64,000 nucleotides of DNA, taken from contig NC_044006.1 in the NCBI RefSeq assembly GCF_900496995.4, forward strand, positions 46,294,120-46,358,119, in the 5' to 3' direction. The notes below the pieces were generated by a model, which searched no databases, was not told the DNA's origin, and saw nothing but the letters and a program-made list of their open reading frames with translations. Within the stretch, counting starts at the first letter, position 1; the number at the start of each line of letters is the position of its first letter. The translations under genes were made by a program, and so were the position numbers. The DNA comes from Aquila chrysaetos chrysaetos (lineage: Eukaryota; Chordata; Aves; Accipitriformes; Accipitridae). Of the stretch, positions 1-12,552 are shown one piece after another.

Positions 1-2776
1 ATGTAAACTATTTTTAACAAGCTGGATAAATCAAATACTTTATAACCATGCTATTCATAAATATGATGAGTTCCTTTTAACATGGAAATGTGAATCTAAT
101 AATGCTAATTAAATAAAAGCTAATAAAAAGACCACATTAGTTGCTGCATATAGACAGTTATAGTTCATATTGGCCTTTCAGACCTAACTGGTGAAATATC
201 ATTTTCCTGTGTTGACGGTGACATGCCATTACTTTAGTTACAGTTCAGACTACGAGATCTCATATGCCACCTACTGGACAGATGTTTTAAATTATTTTAA
301 TGTGCACACTGAACACAGATTATCGGAACACTGCCAGCTAGTCTCCTGGTGATTGTTTACTGCATGGAGGCTCTAAACCCAACTTCCTTTAAGACAATTG
401 AAGGATTTCTATTGACTTCAACAAGGTTTGAATTGGACCCTTAAATAAAGTTAATGCTGCAGTAAAAGCATGCATAGTTCTTCCTTCTGACAATTTATAA
501 AACAAATGATCTATCGTAAACAATTATTTCTTGACAGTAAGGGTTTTCTAGAAGGTAAAATAAAATGAAGTATTTCATGGCCATATATACCTCTGTCCTT
601 AGTAACCATCATATCCATTCATTTTTGTTTATACTTGTTGACTAAATGAACAGTAATAAAATAACCACTTTCCGCACTTCACTTAAGAACAGAGAAAGTC
701 ATTAAAATCTTACTGAGTAAATTAGTTCCAGTAGTTCAGTTTTAGTGCTTTTTTAACAGACCTTATAATGATACTAAGTGTTGACAAGAATTATGTATTG
801 GGTTGGCCAGAATGAAATATTTTATTCTGAGTAAGATAGCCTTCTTTTATGTTCTCCATATTATTGTTTAGAAGGAGCACAAAATATCTATTCTATGCAC
901 AATTTATAACATGCTACGTAGGTAAATGTGGTACAGTTCAAGTAAGCAGCAGATGTAAAACTGGATATAGGCTAGAGTGGGCACAACCTAAAAGTTCATG
1001 TAGGCATTTGTGATATAACAGCATTTACTGACATTCTCTACAGCTATAAAACAGAAATTATGCATAACTTCTTGTACATAGAGAAGAAGTAATTTTTAAG
1101 TAATTTTCCTTTAAGTAATTTCTTTAAAGGAAAAAAACCCTCACAGATACGGTTCTTTACTATTGTAAGGAGCTCTACAGCAACAGATACTTTCATCTGT
1201 TGTAGAAACAACTTTCTTTTTCTTTCAATATTCTTTTCCACTCACCTTTGGCATAAATGGGTGCAAAATGCATTGCCACCTACTAGTTAACAGAATCTCC
1301 TCAGAATACCTGTCTTATAAAATTTGTCCCCAGATTGCCTCCTGGACCCGCCTGATATACTGGCTCTTTCTGCAAGTGTGCAGCCTTAACAAGTATATCT
1401 CAAATGTTTTTTCTCTCTTGAAGCTTCCACTGTGCAAAAAAAATCTCTGCAGATACCCTCCCAATTCTCTGTCTCCTCTGTTGGTTGCTAAAGCTTCTTC
1501 CTGCACAGAGGAACCAGGTGGACAGACATGGAAATGCCAGGCAGTCATTATCACACCTCTTACACTCCAACAGCTTTCCAGAGTTTGCAATGGAAAAAGT
1601 AAAGGAGGGAGTCAGTATGGGATGCTAATTCCATTCGGCTACACAACAGGTGGATGGAAATGAGCATCTGTGATGTAAAACTCTGAAGGGAAGCTGGAAG
1701 GCAAGATTTCATGATGCCACCCTCCTAAGAAGTAGCAAAGGTAGCAAGTCAAGAGAAAAGCTACAATTATGCAAAACACCATCTCTTACTGGCTGGTTAT
1801 ACAATGGTGTCTTGCTACATCCAACCTTAAAAAGGAAACACGTATCTCCTGGACTTACAGGAGGCCAGTCTGGTTACCGTCAGGGAAGAATCATGCCAGG
1901 GATTTTCACCTGCAGGATTTTCCATTTACAGTAAAAATTGTTATGTTGTTCCAATCAGGCAGGCATGAATGTGTGAGATGAGAGCTACATTTTAGATGAA
2001 AAATACCAGAAGGGAGGACACTATTCTGTTTTTCCTCAGAGTGAAAATTTATTGGAAATATTCCTCCTGAAAAACAAATTCAGATGTTGACAGTTATGAA
2101 AGCTTTATTTGTATAATGTTTCCATGTTAGGATACACTTTAGAAAAGCAAGCCTGTGAAAAGCTTTGAAGAATTGCAGAAAGGCCAAGTGAACAACTAGA
2201 ATGTTCTGAAATTTCCTTTCTTGAATACTGTTTATATGTCATCTAAACCAGTTTGTAATTCCAAATAGACTTAAGACTGAAGACCCAAAATAAACGTGTC
2301 TCACAACAACCATGTTTTGCATTGGAAAAAGAATGTCTTCCTTGCCTGAAGATTACAGACGTAAATAGTGACAAGGTTTTGAATATGGGGTAACACACGT
2401 TCATTATGGAGCCTGTTCAGTTTCTGGACACTGATGTCAGGTGCAATAGTGACAAGAACTACTGTTACAGTCAGTTACGAACAGTATGGACAAAGTTTAA
2501 TCTTTGGAGAAGTAGTCATTTTAAATTCATCATTGCTGATTTTCTCTGCTAACAGCGGCCCCATTGTTAAGTTGTTTCGTAACCATATTACTTTAACTAC
2601 ATTTTAATTCTAAATGCTAATCTGTTGTGACCATATAGAAATATAGAACATTAGCTGAAGACTGAAATCCCACTGCACTTCAGGCTAGAGGATGGTTTTG
2701 CTTAAAACTCTGTGATTAAGCAAGTACAGCTAATATTTGTTTATTACCATAAAGGTATACTGAGAGACTTCCAAGC

Positions 2777-2779
<3 letters not shown>

Positions 2780-2808
<29 letters not shown>

Positions 2809-2822
2809 AGATAAGATAAGAA
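2780..2822. repeat. (GATAA)n pentanucleotide microsatellite
   Basis: About eight and a half uninterrupted copies of GATAA lie in AT-rich intergenic DNA. The array also strings together several GATA motifs, which is a by-product of the unit. It is likely length-polymorphic. Confidence 0.9.
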
Positions 2823-4674
2823 ATCCTTTAAAACCTAATGTCATGCTTAAGGCAGGGATTATGCTGCTGCTGTTGAAGCTCCATTATTAAAAGTCAAGAT
2901 TAATCAAAGAAAAAAATCAAAATGTAACATCTGGTTAGATTTTCTTTTTTCCCTGAAATTTCTTCTGTAAGGGGTCTCAGAATGTGAGGAATTTTTTCTG
3001 ACTCGAAGAAAAGATTTTGAAATCTTGACACTTACTGCTGCAAAGAATTTCCATTCTTTGTTCTTCCTTGAAGTGTTTTGATATTAAATTTTACATACAA
3101 CCCGGAGAATGGGTGGAATGTACTAAATATTCATTCCTACCTCTCAGTTTTATGGCAATAGCATTTTTCACACTCTTAGCCAAGCTGAGCGTGCATGTGT
3201 TTCTATAGATTATATTTGTGTACGTGAGTCAGCAGCAACAACAAAATGTTCTCACTGTAACAATGCCTAAAAAACTGTTAAGTCCTTAGCCCTAGGATTT
3301 TGGAAACTTGACTCTTGGTGTGCATTTTGCCACTTTATTAGTTAAGGCTGTACTGTAGTCAGTTTTACCAAGCTTTAGTTTAGTAATTTTTTTGTCTTAA
3401 AAGAGATCCTAGAGCATTCCAGTGAGGAGATCTTCAATTGGCAGGGATCTATCAGCTCCTTCTGTTACATTTTCTTTTACATGTGAATTCAAGGTAATTA
3501 CAATTGCTGGAAAGGAAGTCTGGAATGGGCTGTAGCGTCTGCGTAGGCAGATGATACTTGGTTCTGTGTCTTAATTTCATTCAGCCTGATTCATTCATTG
3601 ATTGCATGAAACAGTTTGGGACTTAAAAGAGAACTAGGCAACTGAAACTAACTTCAGGTAGGAAGGAAATACCAGTAGCTGAGTAAAAACCAACCCATGA
3701 AGATATTCTTATAGATCCTTTGAGAAAGAGACAGATCTCCATTTTAATTAAGGTTCCCAGTGTTTAAAACTGTGTTTGCGGTGATAATGTGGAAACATTT
3801 GCTGGATTATAGCATATCCATGTGCAAACAAGAGATTTTCAGTACTTTACAAATGTGCCATAATATTGGACGGATTAATTTTAATCAAATAAACTATATA
3901 CACTTTGTTCAATTATATTCTGATTCACAGGTTATAAGTGAAACCCTGATACCAAGTGTGTGGTAAGTCTGTGAATTTGTTGTGCAGGATGGGCCATTTC
4001 TGTCTCTTGGCAGGGAAGAGATTACACAGTATTACAATTATTAAAATTCTAATTTGGGGCCAGGTTTTGCCCTCAGGTACTTCCTTAATTTCAGTAGGGA
4101 GTTGTGCATGTTTATCTGATTGAAGAATTTGGACACTAACATTCTTGGTGAAGGTAACTTTTTTTCCTTAACAAGAATATGCACTAGCCAAATCTAAAAC
4201 CTGAACGTAGCAGGGATAGGTTTCTTACCAGAAGACAAATGTCAGTAACTGTTCTGTTTTGATAAGGTAAAACGATTTCCTTGTAAGGGAGTGGGAGATG
4301 GAGTAGAAGGAAGGAAAGAGGGATCTTCTTCCAGATACCTTGTAGGCTTGTTTTTAAATTACGACTTTGGATCTAACAACAGGTTTGGCAAGTGTTTGCC
4401 TAGGAAATCCTGACACTATGCCAGATTTTCTTAGCTGGTTTGTTGTAGAGTGTGCATTTTTTAAATACACTGTAATCATTTCAGACCACATAATTAGAAA
4501 CACAAAGCAGTTTACTGAAACATAGTGATATATTAAGAGTTCAGTTAATTACATGTAAAGAAACAAGTCAGACTTCAAAACCTTTACTCAGTTTCCATTT
4601 TATTTGCAACTGGGGCATGTTGATGGGACTTTGCCTGCTTAACATTGAGTAGGAGTTTCAGAATTTTAACCTGA

Positions 4675-4795
4675 GGGTAAAATTTTCAAAAGCATTTAAG
4701 CAACTGGCTCACTGAAAATCAATAGGACTTTCACTCCTTAGGGCAACATTTTAGAAAGTATGTAGATACCGAAGTCCAGTTGACTTCAGTGTCTA
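4675..4795. repeat. Possible ancient amniote interspersed repeat fragment
   Basis: The stretch contains phrases such as TTTTCAAAAGCATTTAAG and a nearby pair of opposed segments around 'AATCAATAGGACTTTCA' and 'GTTGACTTCAGTG'. This style is typical of old, highly diverged repeats shared by turtles, crocodilians and birds. The assignment is from memory of that style only. I cannot name the family or define the true ends. Confidence 0.3.
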
Positions 4796-6689
4796 TGTAT
4801 ATTAAAAAATCCTGCTTTACTGCTCTAAATCTCTTTAAAATAGAAGTATTAGATTTCAGTGTCACCTAAGAACTTCCAAAAATGTTACCCCAAATAAACA
4901 TGCTGTTATTCTCATATTTTTTCATTTGTAAAACCCCGTTTTGGTTTTCTTTCTTCTTCAATATATGCAGAAATTATAAAATGTGTTTTGGATGATAATA
5001 AGCCACATTGTCTTCCATCTGGTCTTAAAATCTTACTGCAAATGTTCAAGAAGATGTGGCAATTATAATTAGTGCAGACAGTTCTTCACTCTACTGTAAA
5101 TGTTCCTAGAATTTCAAAATAAACTTAAATATTTCCCCCTTTTCAGTCTATTTAATGTCTTTTTTGATAAAAGTGATAAATTGCCTCCTTTGAAGCCACA
5201 GCCTGACCTAAATTATTCTGTCTACATTATGTATAAGAGCAAGTAGAAAAAAATAAAATTGTAATAAGAAATCTTAGGGTGATGAAGACGACATAAATCA
5301 GAACTAATTAGTCATTCTCATTAATGAGAATATATGTTATGTTTTCCATTGAATCTCTCAAATGTAATTTACTGAGAAAATTAAAAAGTACCACTTAGTA
5401 CACAAAAACATCAGTATTCAAAAAATCTGGTTTGAGAATTTGCGGGGGGTGGGGACAGTATCTTGGTTCTCTAACATGTTATCTGTATGAGCTTTAAAAC
5501 TATGCTAACTTGTTGCACAACAGCTTACAAGTTCTCAACAGTTGCATTTATTACCATTTTACCTCACTTTCAGACAAGTTCTCTTATCATGCTCCAAATC
5601 ACATTTCATGCTGCTTTGAAGTACATTACTAATATGCTTATTGCTTAACAGAAAATAGCCTGACAGTCATTTCTGTTTTAAGGTGCAAAGTAATAAATGT
5701 CAGTTTCTTTTTTTGCAGTCATTTATCTGAGCCTGTACTTAAAGTATCTGCCTTTGGAAACAAGTCAGAAGTGCAATGCTCTAATGGTCTTCTCTTTGGG
5801 ACTAACAATAAAAATATAAAAATGAATTTTGAACCTTTCTTTCCGTGCAGCCTTCGTTCTAATTCTGGCCTTTCCCTGTCATTTTTAAAACTGTGCAGGC
5901 CAAGTTTTATGAAAAATTGGGAATTCCTTCTTATTTTGTGCATGTTCAGTGATCATGTGGTTTGCAAAGACAAGGCTCTCTGGCAGTCATTTGTACTTGT
6001 CAGTGCATACCCTTCTATCCCCTGTGGCTGTTTTGTGCTGCTAGACAGGTGTGTGCACTCCACACAAAACTTTGCCCTTTGGACATCATTATAGTGTCTA
6101 AAAAACATGGAGGATGGGATCCTGACAGACTTATAAATGACCATGAAGAAGGGAGTTCTCTTTTGGGATCTTTATAGAACATATGCCTTGTATTATTCTG
6201 TGTCTATGGAGAGAAATGTAGTTTTTCCATCACAGAAAATGAAGAAAGAAAGACTTAAGGTGTGGATAACTCTGGATACCATTCTCTCTGAAGAGTGATG
6301 GATGGCTTTACCACTATGTTTAGGTTCATTCAGAAGCAAGGCTGTTAAGATACAAGAAGCAGTTAAGCTGAAAAAAATGTGTAGTTAAATGTAGCACTTT
6401 ATACCCGGGTAAATGTACAAACATTTAAATTAATCTGGTTAACGGGTTTCTTCCCTGAACCTTCCTCACAGTCATCTTTCAAGGATCTGACTAAACAATG
6501 GCCTTTACACCATGCCAAGCAACAGAAAGGAGTTCTCGTGGATCCATAGGAGCAGTGAAATCCAGTCTCCTGGGCCTTTCATGCTGACCATTCAACCTCT
6601 CCAGACACTCAGGTATAGTCAGTATGCCCTGGCTGATCTTAAGCATCATAATGGAAGATAAAGGAGAGAGAATTTATTGCCTAGGACTC

Positions 6690-6800
6690 AAAGCATATAG
6701 GGTTTTATAGATCAATCAGAACATCCCAAGTTATGCCCAGAGGCAAAAAGGAAGCCAGTACAGACTTCAAAGACCTTGTGTAATATATTCCTTATGGCCA
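6690..6800. repeat. Possible ancient LINE-like repeat fragment
   Basis: The sequence around GGTTTTATAGATCAATCAGA followed by GAAGCCAGTACAGACTTC resembles a phrase recurrent in old reptile and bird LINE remnants. Divergence is high and no open frame remains. The similarity is recalled, not computed. Confidence 0.25.
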
Positions 6801-9466
6801 ATATTACAGATTAAGCACAGAGCAATGTTCTACACAAACCATCGAATCTGACTAGAATAAGGACAGACTGTATGTTGTATAAGTCTATTTTGGAGGCTAC
6901 ACAAGTAACTTATAGCCTTCATCTTTGAGAACTTATCACAATCATCTAACTAATGATAGCAAAAAATATTTTAAGTCTAGGAACCCGTTCGGAGCTAAGC
7001 ATCAAGAAACACTTTTTGATTATGAAGTTCACTCAGGAAGAATAACCAAATTTGACTGACCAGCAACCCTTCCCCTCACATGACTTCTAATCTCTCTCAG
7101 AAAGACTCAGAAAAAGTAAAAGTCCGCATGCTCTAGGTTTGACAAACGGAAGTATAAATCAAATTAACTGACAAACTCCTCAAAAGCCTGCTTACCTTTC
7201 AAAGCATGGAGGCTGACAGTACTGACCAAGGAACTGAAATCATGAAATGTTTGTACAGTATTTGTAACAAGCAGACAATACAAATGAAATTAAAATAATG
7301 TCTACTCTGTGTCTAGTGCACAGAAAAATGAGGTAATCCAAATTATCTTTCCTGTGGCAAATTCAGGGGCAAACTTTTCCTTTACAAAGGCTGTAAGAGG
7401 CTTGTCTTGAGGTCTTCCTTCTCTAAGTGAGAAGACCAAAAGAAGTATGTGACAAACATAATGGTTTCAAATAGTCCAAATTTGAAAGGATGACTTTTAG
7501 CTTTCACTGAAAGCTGAAGAGGTTGAGGCTTAGCAAGCTCCTTGCAGACCCAGTCCTATAGCTACTCCAAGGTCCCACTCACTTTTCCTGTGAGAAGATT
7601 ATATGCCTTATTTCAAAGAAAACAGCTTTCGAGGAAACTTCTGACTCTCACAAGTCTCGTCTAATGTGGGAAAATCTTTCTACTGGGAAGAGGTCCCCTG
7701 ACTGGTATCCACAGGTACTGTGGATAACTGGAAAATGGGTTCCATGCTTTTAATTATATTGGCTCAGTTCACCACAGAGACTATCCTGCAGGGAAGGTGA
7801 GATGTGTGAAGATCTGTATGATCTGTGAATATGAGAAAAAATGAAGTAGGACTTGAACATCAACAAAGTAGACCTTTGGTTAGCTGCTGTTGAAGAAAAG
7901 TAATGCTCAAATATTAATGATTTGTAATGTACATATCATCTGTGATAATTTGCTTAAGGAATCTTTCTACTTATTTTTAAAAGGAAGGTAAAATGAACAT
8001 CTTTGCTTTTGTGGTTAAAGATGTTCTATGAGAGTGGAACGTGGAGCTTGTCAGGGGTTAGCAGTGGTCCCACTCCTCCATACATTGCTGAAAGATCTCA
8101 CTCTGCCTTGCAACATTCTTGTTATTCCAGAACTGGGTTGGGCTAGTCATAATAGATGCAGGCAATCAACTCAACTTCCCCACACACAGCTCTGCCAGTA
8201 AAACTCACGTCACCTTGCAACACTCCTGTTTTTCCTGTGTCTTTTAAGCAAAGGCTATCAATTTGGCACTTACTGTGGATCTGTCCTTTCTGCTGCTGAA
8301 ATCCAGGGTAACTTTCTTAGTGATGCAAGAGGAAAAGTGTTGCTGTTACAGACAAATGACTTGTGACTAGGATGAAACAAAGTTGTCTTCTCTGAATGAC
8401 TGAGATTTTGACCCTGACAGTAGAGGTAACTGACCTGTGTTCCACTTCTGCTTCTGTTACAGCAAATAAAATCCAGGATGACTATAGATTTCAACTCAGT
8501 TACAAGGAGTGTAAGTGAGATTAGAGTCTAACCTTTACATAATATGGCCTCCTGCGTGGTTGTGCTTTTTCCCAAGAAAAAGGTTTCCTTTTAATTAGAA
8601 CACTATAGATTTCAGTGTTGATCACTGTTGTTTTATTTATAATGAAAATCTATAGAGCATTCACTATGATGCAGCCAAGCATTGCCCTACCGAAAGCATC
8701 TTAATTTACACTAGCATTTGGATTTGGGCAATGTAATTTTATGTAAAATCAAGTAAGTGTTGTGACATAGTAAAATAGTATGAAAAAATAAGGATTACTC
8801 TTTCCTCTTTGTTTTCTTTATCACATGAAATAATACATTAAAAATAGAAGAATGCTCTAGGCAATGTACAAAACTAAAAAAGACTAGTTTGGTGAATGAG
8901 CATAGTGAGAGGCTATGAATATGGATGTTTGTACTAAGGAGCCTAGAGGAGATACTTTTTATGTGTGGTGATACAGAAATACATACTTGTAACTCTGCAC
9001 ACCAGGGAGAGAATATTCCCCTAAAACAAGTAGTTTCTCTAGCAGTGCTCCTTGTTGATCAAAGCTGCATAATTTAAAGCATCTAGAGGCAGCTTTAAAT
9101 TATTCACAGTATTTTTTTTGTAAGTGATCTTGGTGTATTGCAGACAGTATTTGTGTAACTAGCAGTCTTCTGTAAGTTCTATAAACTTTTGCATCCTTAC
9201 AGAGCTGGCAAGTTTTCTGAAAGTCACATGCGAGAAGAGGGGACGTAACTTTGCCTAACAGGAGCAAGAGAGACTCATACTGACACTGTTAGTCACATCA
9301 CACAAAAATGCCAGGCATGCAGGGCCATACGGAATGGCGGGGCAGAGCCGGCAGCCTCTACATCTGCTGTGTGGTGCCTAAGAGTTTTCTGATACCCTCA
9401 AAAGCCCCAAATAGGAATCCTGCAATTAGTGCATCTAACTCCTCCTTTACTGCAGTCTTCCCTCCC

Positions 9467-9471
9467 ATTGG
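9467..9471 (-). promoter_or_regulatory. Reverse CCAAT box upstream of SOSTDC1
   Basis: ATTGG on the + strand is a CCAAT box read on the other strand, about 105 bp before the TATA element at 9577. The position suits a proximal promoter NF-Y site. A pentamer alone is weak evidence. Confidence 0.35.
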
Positions 9472-9576
9472 TAAAAGGTCTTCGCAGGCTCATGTAGGGA
9501 TCCCACCCCTTTTGTGGGTTTTCATTCTGAAGCTATCCACAACTTTACACCTGAATGAATGCCAAGCCTCTCTGAA

Positions 9577-9584
9577 TATATAAA
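9577..9584 (+). promoter_or_regulatory. SOSTDC1: TATA box of SOSTDC1
   Basis: TATATAAA lies 90 bp upstream of the SOSTDC1 start codon. With the usual 25-30 bp spacing, transcription would begin near 9608, giving a 5' UTR of roughly 65 nt with no upstream ATG. Two ATGs at 9555 and 9559 lie before the TATA element and so would not be in this mRNA. A TATA-driven core promoter fits a tightly regulated developmental gene. Confidence 0.65.
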
Positions 9585-9673
9585 GGAAACCTTCAAGAGC
9601 AATTTCAGAGTTACCCAGAAGAAGCAGAAGGAAAAGATTTCATCCAGCTCTGTCAGACAGAGGCTGAACGACC

Positions 9674-9878
9674 ATGCTTCTCCCTGCCATTCACTTCTAT
9701 GGCTTTCTCCTAGCTTGCATCTTCACGAAAAGCTACTTGGCTTTCAAGAACGATGCCACAGAGATACTTTATTCACACGTCGTTAAACCTGCCGCAGCGA
9801 GCCCAAGCAGCAACAGCACGATGAACCAAGCCAGGAACGGAGGCAGGCACTACACCAGCACCGGATCCGACCGTAACA
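9674..9878 (+). CDS. SOSTDC1: Sclerostin domain-containing protein 1, exon 1 (signal peptide and N-terminal region)
   Basis: SOSTDC1 (also called USAG-1, ectodin or WISE) is a secreted antagonist of BMP ligands and modulator of Wnt signalling through LRP co-receptors. This exon encodes residues 1-68 plus the first base of codon 69. The start ATG has a favourable A at -3. Residues 1 to about 23 form a hydrophobic signal peptide (MLLPAIHFYGFLLACIF...). N47-S-T is an N-glycosylation sequon, and NQARNGGRH (51-59) is strongly conserved in the family. The exon ends at a canonical donor (A|GTGAGT, 9879-9884). Reading past the donor gives only a proline/arginine-rich CpG-island frame with no family similarity. 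Joining to 12137 restores an Asn codon and continues ...RNNRVQVGCREL, as expected for birds. Confidence 0.97.
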
Positions 9879-12136
9879 GTGAGTATCCTACCGGCGGCGC
9901 TCCCGCCGCGTCCCGCAGCCCTCGGCCCTCCGCCGGCGGGGCGCCCCGGCGGCAGCCCCGCCCGGCCCGGCCCGGCCCGGCCCCGGGAGCGGAGCCCCCC
10001 CCGGCCGCAGCCGCGGCGCCCCGCTGCAGCGCGCTTCGCCCCCCCGCCGCCGCCCCGCGCCCGGCGCTACAGGGAACCGGCGCCTCGGGGAAGCCGGGGC
10101 AAGGGAAGATGCTGCTGGTTCCCGGCTGGGACCGGCCTCGCCGGGCGGCCCCCAGGCAAGCCTCCCTCCCCCGTGCGAGTCCTGTAGGACCGGCTCTCTC
10201 GGGCAGGTTACTTCCTGAGGGAGGTTCACCCAGGAACGCCGGGTTTTATGGGCTATCCGGCAGGGAAGCAAGATAAAGGAACGGGAGTGAGAGGCATTTG
10301 CAAAGCCCTCGCTTTCCGAACTCACCCTCCCACTGCGGGCAGGGGAGGTGTCTGGGCTACTTTTCAAATGCAATAAAAAACGCTGAATTTTGTTCCCGCT
10401 GTTTAGTTTTACTTCCTGCTCTAGCACTTACCTGCTTAACACCTCCAGCAAAAGTAAACAAATCAGCTCATAATTTACCTACGATCTCTGCTCTAACTTG
10501 CCTTTTTATAGCTAGTCTTTTCCTGCTGAGTTTTATGTATATATGTCAGGTACATGGGGATCTGGAAACCTTCTGCTGACTTTATCTGTTCCCTCCCCTG
10601 CCCGCCTCCTTAAAATGAAAGAAATCCAAATAGCGAAACGCACCCCCAAACCACGCACAACAATTCGATAAAAATAGCCTCATCCCTGGAAAGTGAAGGC
10701 AAAAAGTGACACCGGTACCTTTCAGCTAAGCCAGGTGTGTCAGCTTCTATGAACGCTAAGGGGTTTAAGTGCACAGGAAACATCTCATCATTATGAGATT
10801 ACTGGAGCAGCCCAGTAGGTATTCATTGTCAATGAGCTGTCACTGGAGGAAAGACGAGCCAGGAAAGACATAAAAACAGAAGGAGAGACAAATCTGTGAC
10901 CAGCTGCTTCCAGGTACATTCCTGAGTGCAGCTGCAGGAAGGCAAGCTTGAAGCTTTTCTGCAAGGCGGGCAGGAAAACAGCCCTGTAAACAGTCCCTTG
11001 GATCAGCCTGCAGATTTACAGTCCCTCTGACTGCCCATCCTGAGACACAGGGGACAGGGTGAAGTAATCTTAACCCAGTGCCTCTGTTCAGGACTTGCTT
11101 CCAAAAATCCAAGTAGAAACAGAAGCAGCCTGTAGCTGTGATATGTAGATGTACCTTCAAAGCCTTTTATGATTCACTCTAAAATGTTTCTAGTAATTAC
11201 TTCTATTTTAAAGGCGTTAGTTAATTGCATTGTGTGTAGAATCTGCGCCGTAATTGTCCTTCAGAAAGAGGGAGAGCACAGCCAGTAAAGATTGCTTATT
11301 AAAATTAAGCGCACTGTGGGCGTTTATTTCAAAGTGTAATTACTGAAATAAACAGTTGTGTTTATTGCAGGGTGCAGAGCTGCACATACAGACGGGTACA
11401 AACATGCCTGTATGAGAAGCTCTGCATGTTGATTCTATGTCAGTCGCCTGAGAGAATTTGCAGGATCCTCTATGTTACACATAATATAAAGACTACTACA
11501 GATACAAAGATGGTGTTACCCTGAGGGCAAAACGACCACTCTGAAATCGTTACTGCTAACCATTCAAACTTTATATGCAGAACACCATTCCCTGGTAATT
11601 CCAGCTGTTATGGCTTCTGCAGTATCTGTGTTCAGAGCAGCAGCGCTCATGGGAGACTCAGTGCACTGTAACTGTGGAATAAGAAGAAATGTACTATTTG
11701 AAATCCATTTAAAAGCATATAAACAGTTTCCAAAGCACTATTTTCCCCCCTTGCTAATGATCCCACATAATTGTTGTAAACATCACAGAGCAGATTCCCT
11801 AGACTGAGAACAAGCAGGAAACATTTCTTCCCTTGGGGCATTTTTTCTCTTCTAAAAGGTATGTCCCTGAGAAGAAGGATAGAGAATAAAATTGCCTCTT
11901 CTACCACAACTGCTGAAGTGCATATCATTATGATTTCTTTATGCTGTGGTAATACCCAGAGATACCATCAGCGCTTGAGGCCCTTGTGTTGGGGGACACA
12001 ACAGTAAAGAGATGTCCTGTAAAGATTACAGCCTACTTTAACTTCTGCAAAACATAGCTTGTTAATGCAAAAATGACTGGTTAAGGAAACCTCTTCATTC
12101 TGAATCTCAGTGTTTATTATTCTGTACACTCTGCAG
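9879..12136 (+). other. SOSTDC1: SOSTDC1 intron 1
   Basis: The 2,258-bp intron runs from GTGAGT to a CAG acceptor at 12134-12136. Its first ~330 bp are a CpG-dense, GC-rich block; the rest is AT-rich. The part around 10740-11370 is poor in simple repeats and rich in ATTA/TAAT-type homeodomain-like words, so it is a reasonable place to look for conserved non-coding sequence. No other exon is supported. Confidence 0.85.
9880..10210. promoter_or_regulatory. CpG island at SOSTDC1 exon 1/intron 1 boundary
   Basis: CpG-dense sequence starts just after the exon 1 donor and contains a short CCCGG tandem (about 9958-9983) and many GC boxes. It lies downstream of the TATA box and start codon. Long open frames on both strands here arise from the absence of A/T-rich stop codons and are not genes. 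Confidence 0.75.
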
Positions 12137-12552
12137 ATCGTGTTCAAGTTGGCTGTCGGGAACTGAGATCCACCAAGTACATTTCAGACGGCCAGTGCAC
12201 CAGCATCAATCCACTGAAGGAGCTGGTGTGTGCTGGTGAATGCCTCCCTTTGCCACTGCTCCCCAACTGGATTGGAGGAGGTTATGGAACCAAGTACTGG
12301 AGCAGGCGGAGCTCGCAAGAGTGGAGATGTGTCAATGACAAAACTCGCACCCAGAGGATCCAGCTTCAGTGCCAGGATGGCAGTATAAGAACCTACAAAA
12401 TAACTGTGGTCACAGCCTGCAAGTGCAAGAGATACACCAGACAGCACAATGAGTCCAGCCACAACTTTGAGGGAACCTCTCAAGCAAAACCCATCCAGCA
12501 CCACAAAGAGAGGAAAAGAGCCAGTAAATCCAGCAAACATAGTACAAGTTAG
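12137..12552 (+). CDS. SOSTDC1: Sclerostin domain-containing protein 1, exon 2 (cystine-knot domain), to stop codon
   Basis: This exon encodes residues 69-206 and the TAG stop at 12550. It carries the C-terminal cystine-knot (CTCK/DAN-family) domain, roughly residues 75-170, with eight cysteines at 75, 89, 100, 104, 133, 147, 163 and 165. The fingers include LPNWIGGGYGTKYWSRRSSQ (residues 110-129) and a segment ending ACKCKRYTRQ (162-171). A second N-glycosylation sequon, N173-E-S, and a basic Lys/Arg-rich tail (HHKERKRASKSSKH) follow; basic tails of this sort often bind heparan sulfate. The total of 206 residues equals the known vertebrate length. No frameshift or missing key residue is seen, so the gene looks intact and under strong constraint. 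Confidence 0.98.

Larger units (their letters stand above)
1..9570. other. Intergenic DNA upstream of SOSTDC1
   Basis: This is AT-rich sequence. I see no convincing coding exon: the open frames are short, lack family motifs and show no splice-supported continuation. It holds a GATAA pentamer repeat (2780-2822), a short hairpin (1104-1134), an imperfect 23-bp direct duplication (8106-8128 and 8213-8235) and stretches resembling decayed amniote interspersed repeats (about 370-450, 4045-4115, 4675-4795, 6690-6800). In other amniotes the flank upstream of SOSTDC1 carries developmental enhancers, but none can be identified here by reading alone. Confidence 0.6.

Noticed and set aside
1268-1663. 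131-codon open frame near the left edge
   Set aside because: It has no recognisable domain, begins in an arbitrary context and is overlapped by an equally long antisense frame.
2780-2822. GATAA array as a CRISPR-like or GATA-factor regulatory array
   Set aside because: Unit length and lack of spacers show an ordinary microsatellite. GATA words follow from the unit.
9559-9786. Open frame beginning upstream of SOSTDC1 that could be an upstream ORF
   Set aside because: Its ATG lies 5' of the TATA box and so would not be transcribed from that promoter.
9888-10427. Open frames on both strands in the GC-rich start of the SOSTDC1 intron
   Set aside because: They are Pro/Arg/Ala-rich translations of CpG-island sequence just after the exon 1 donor, with no family similarity.
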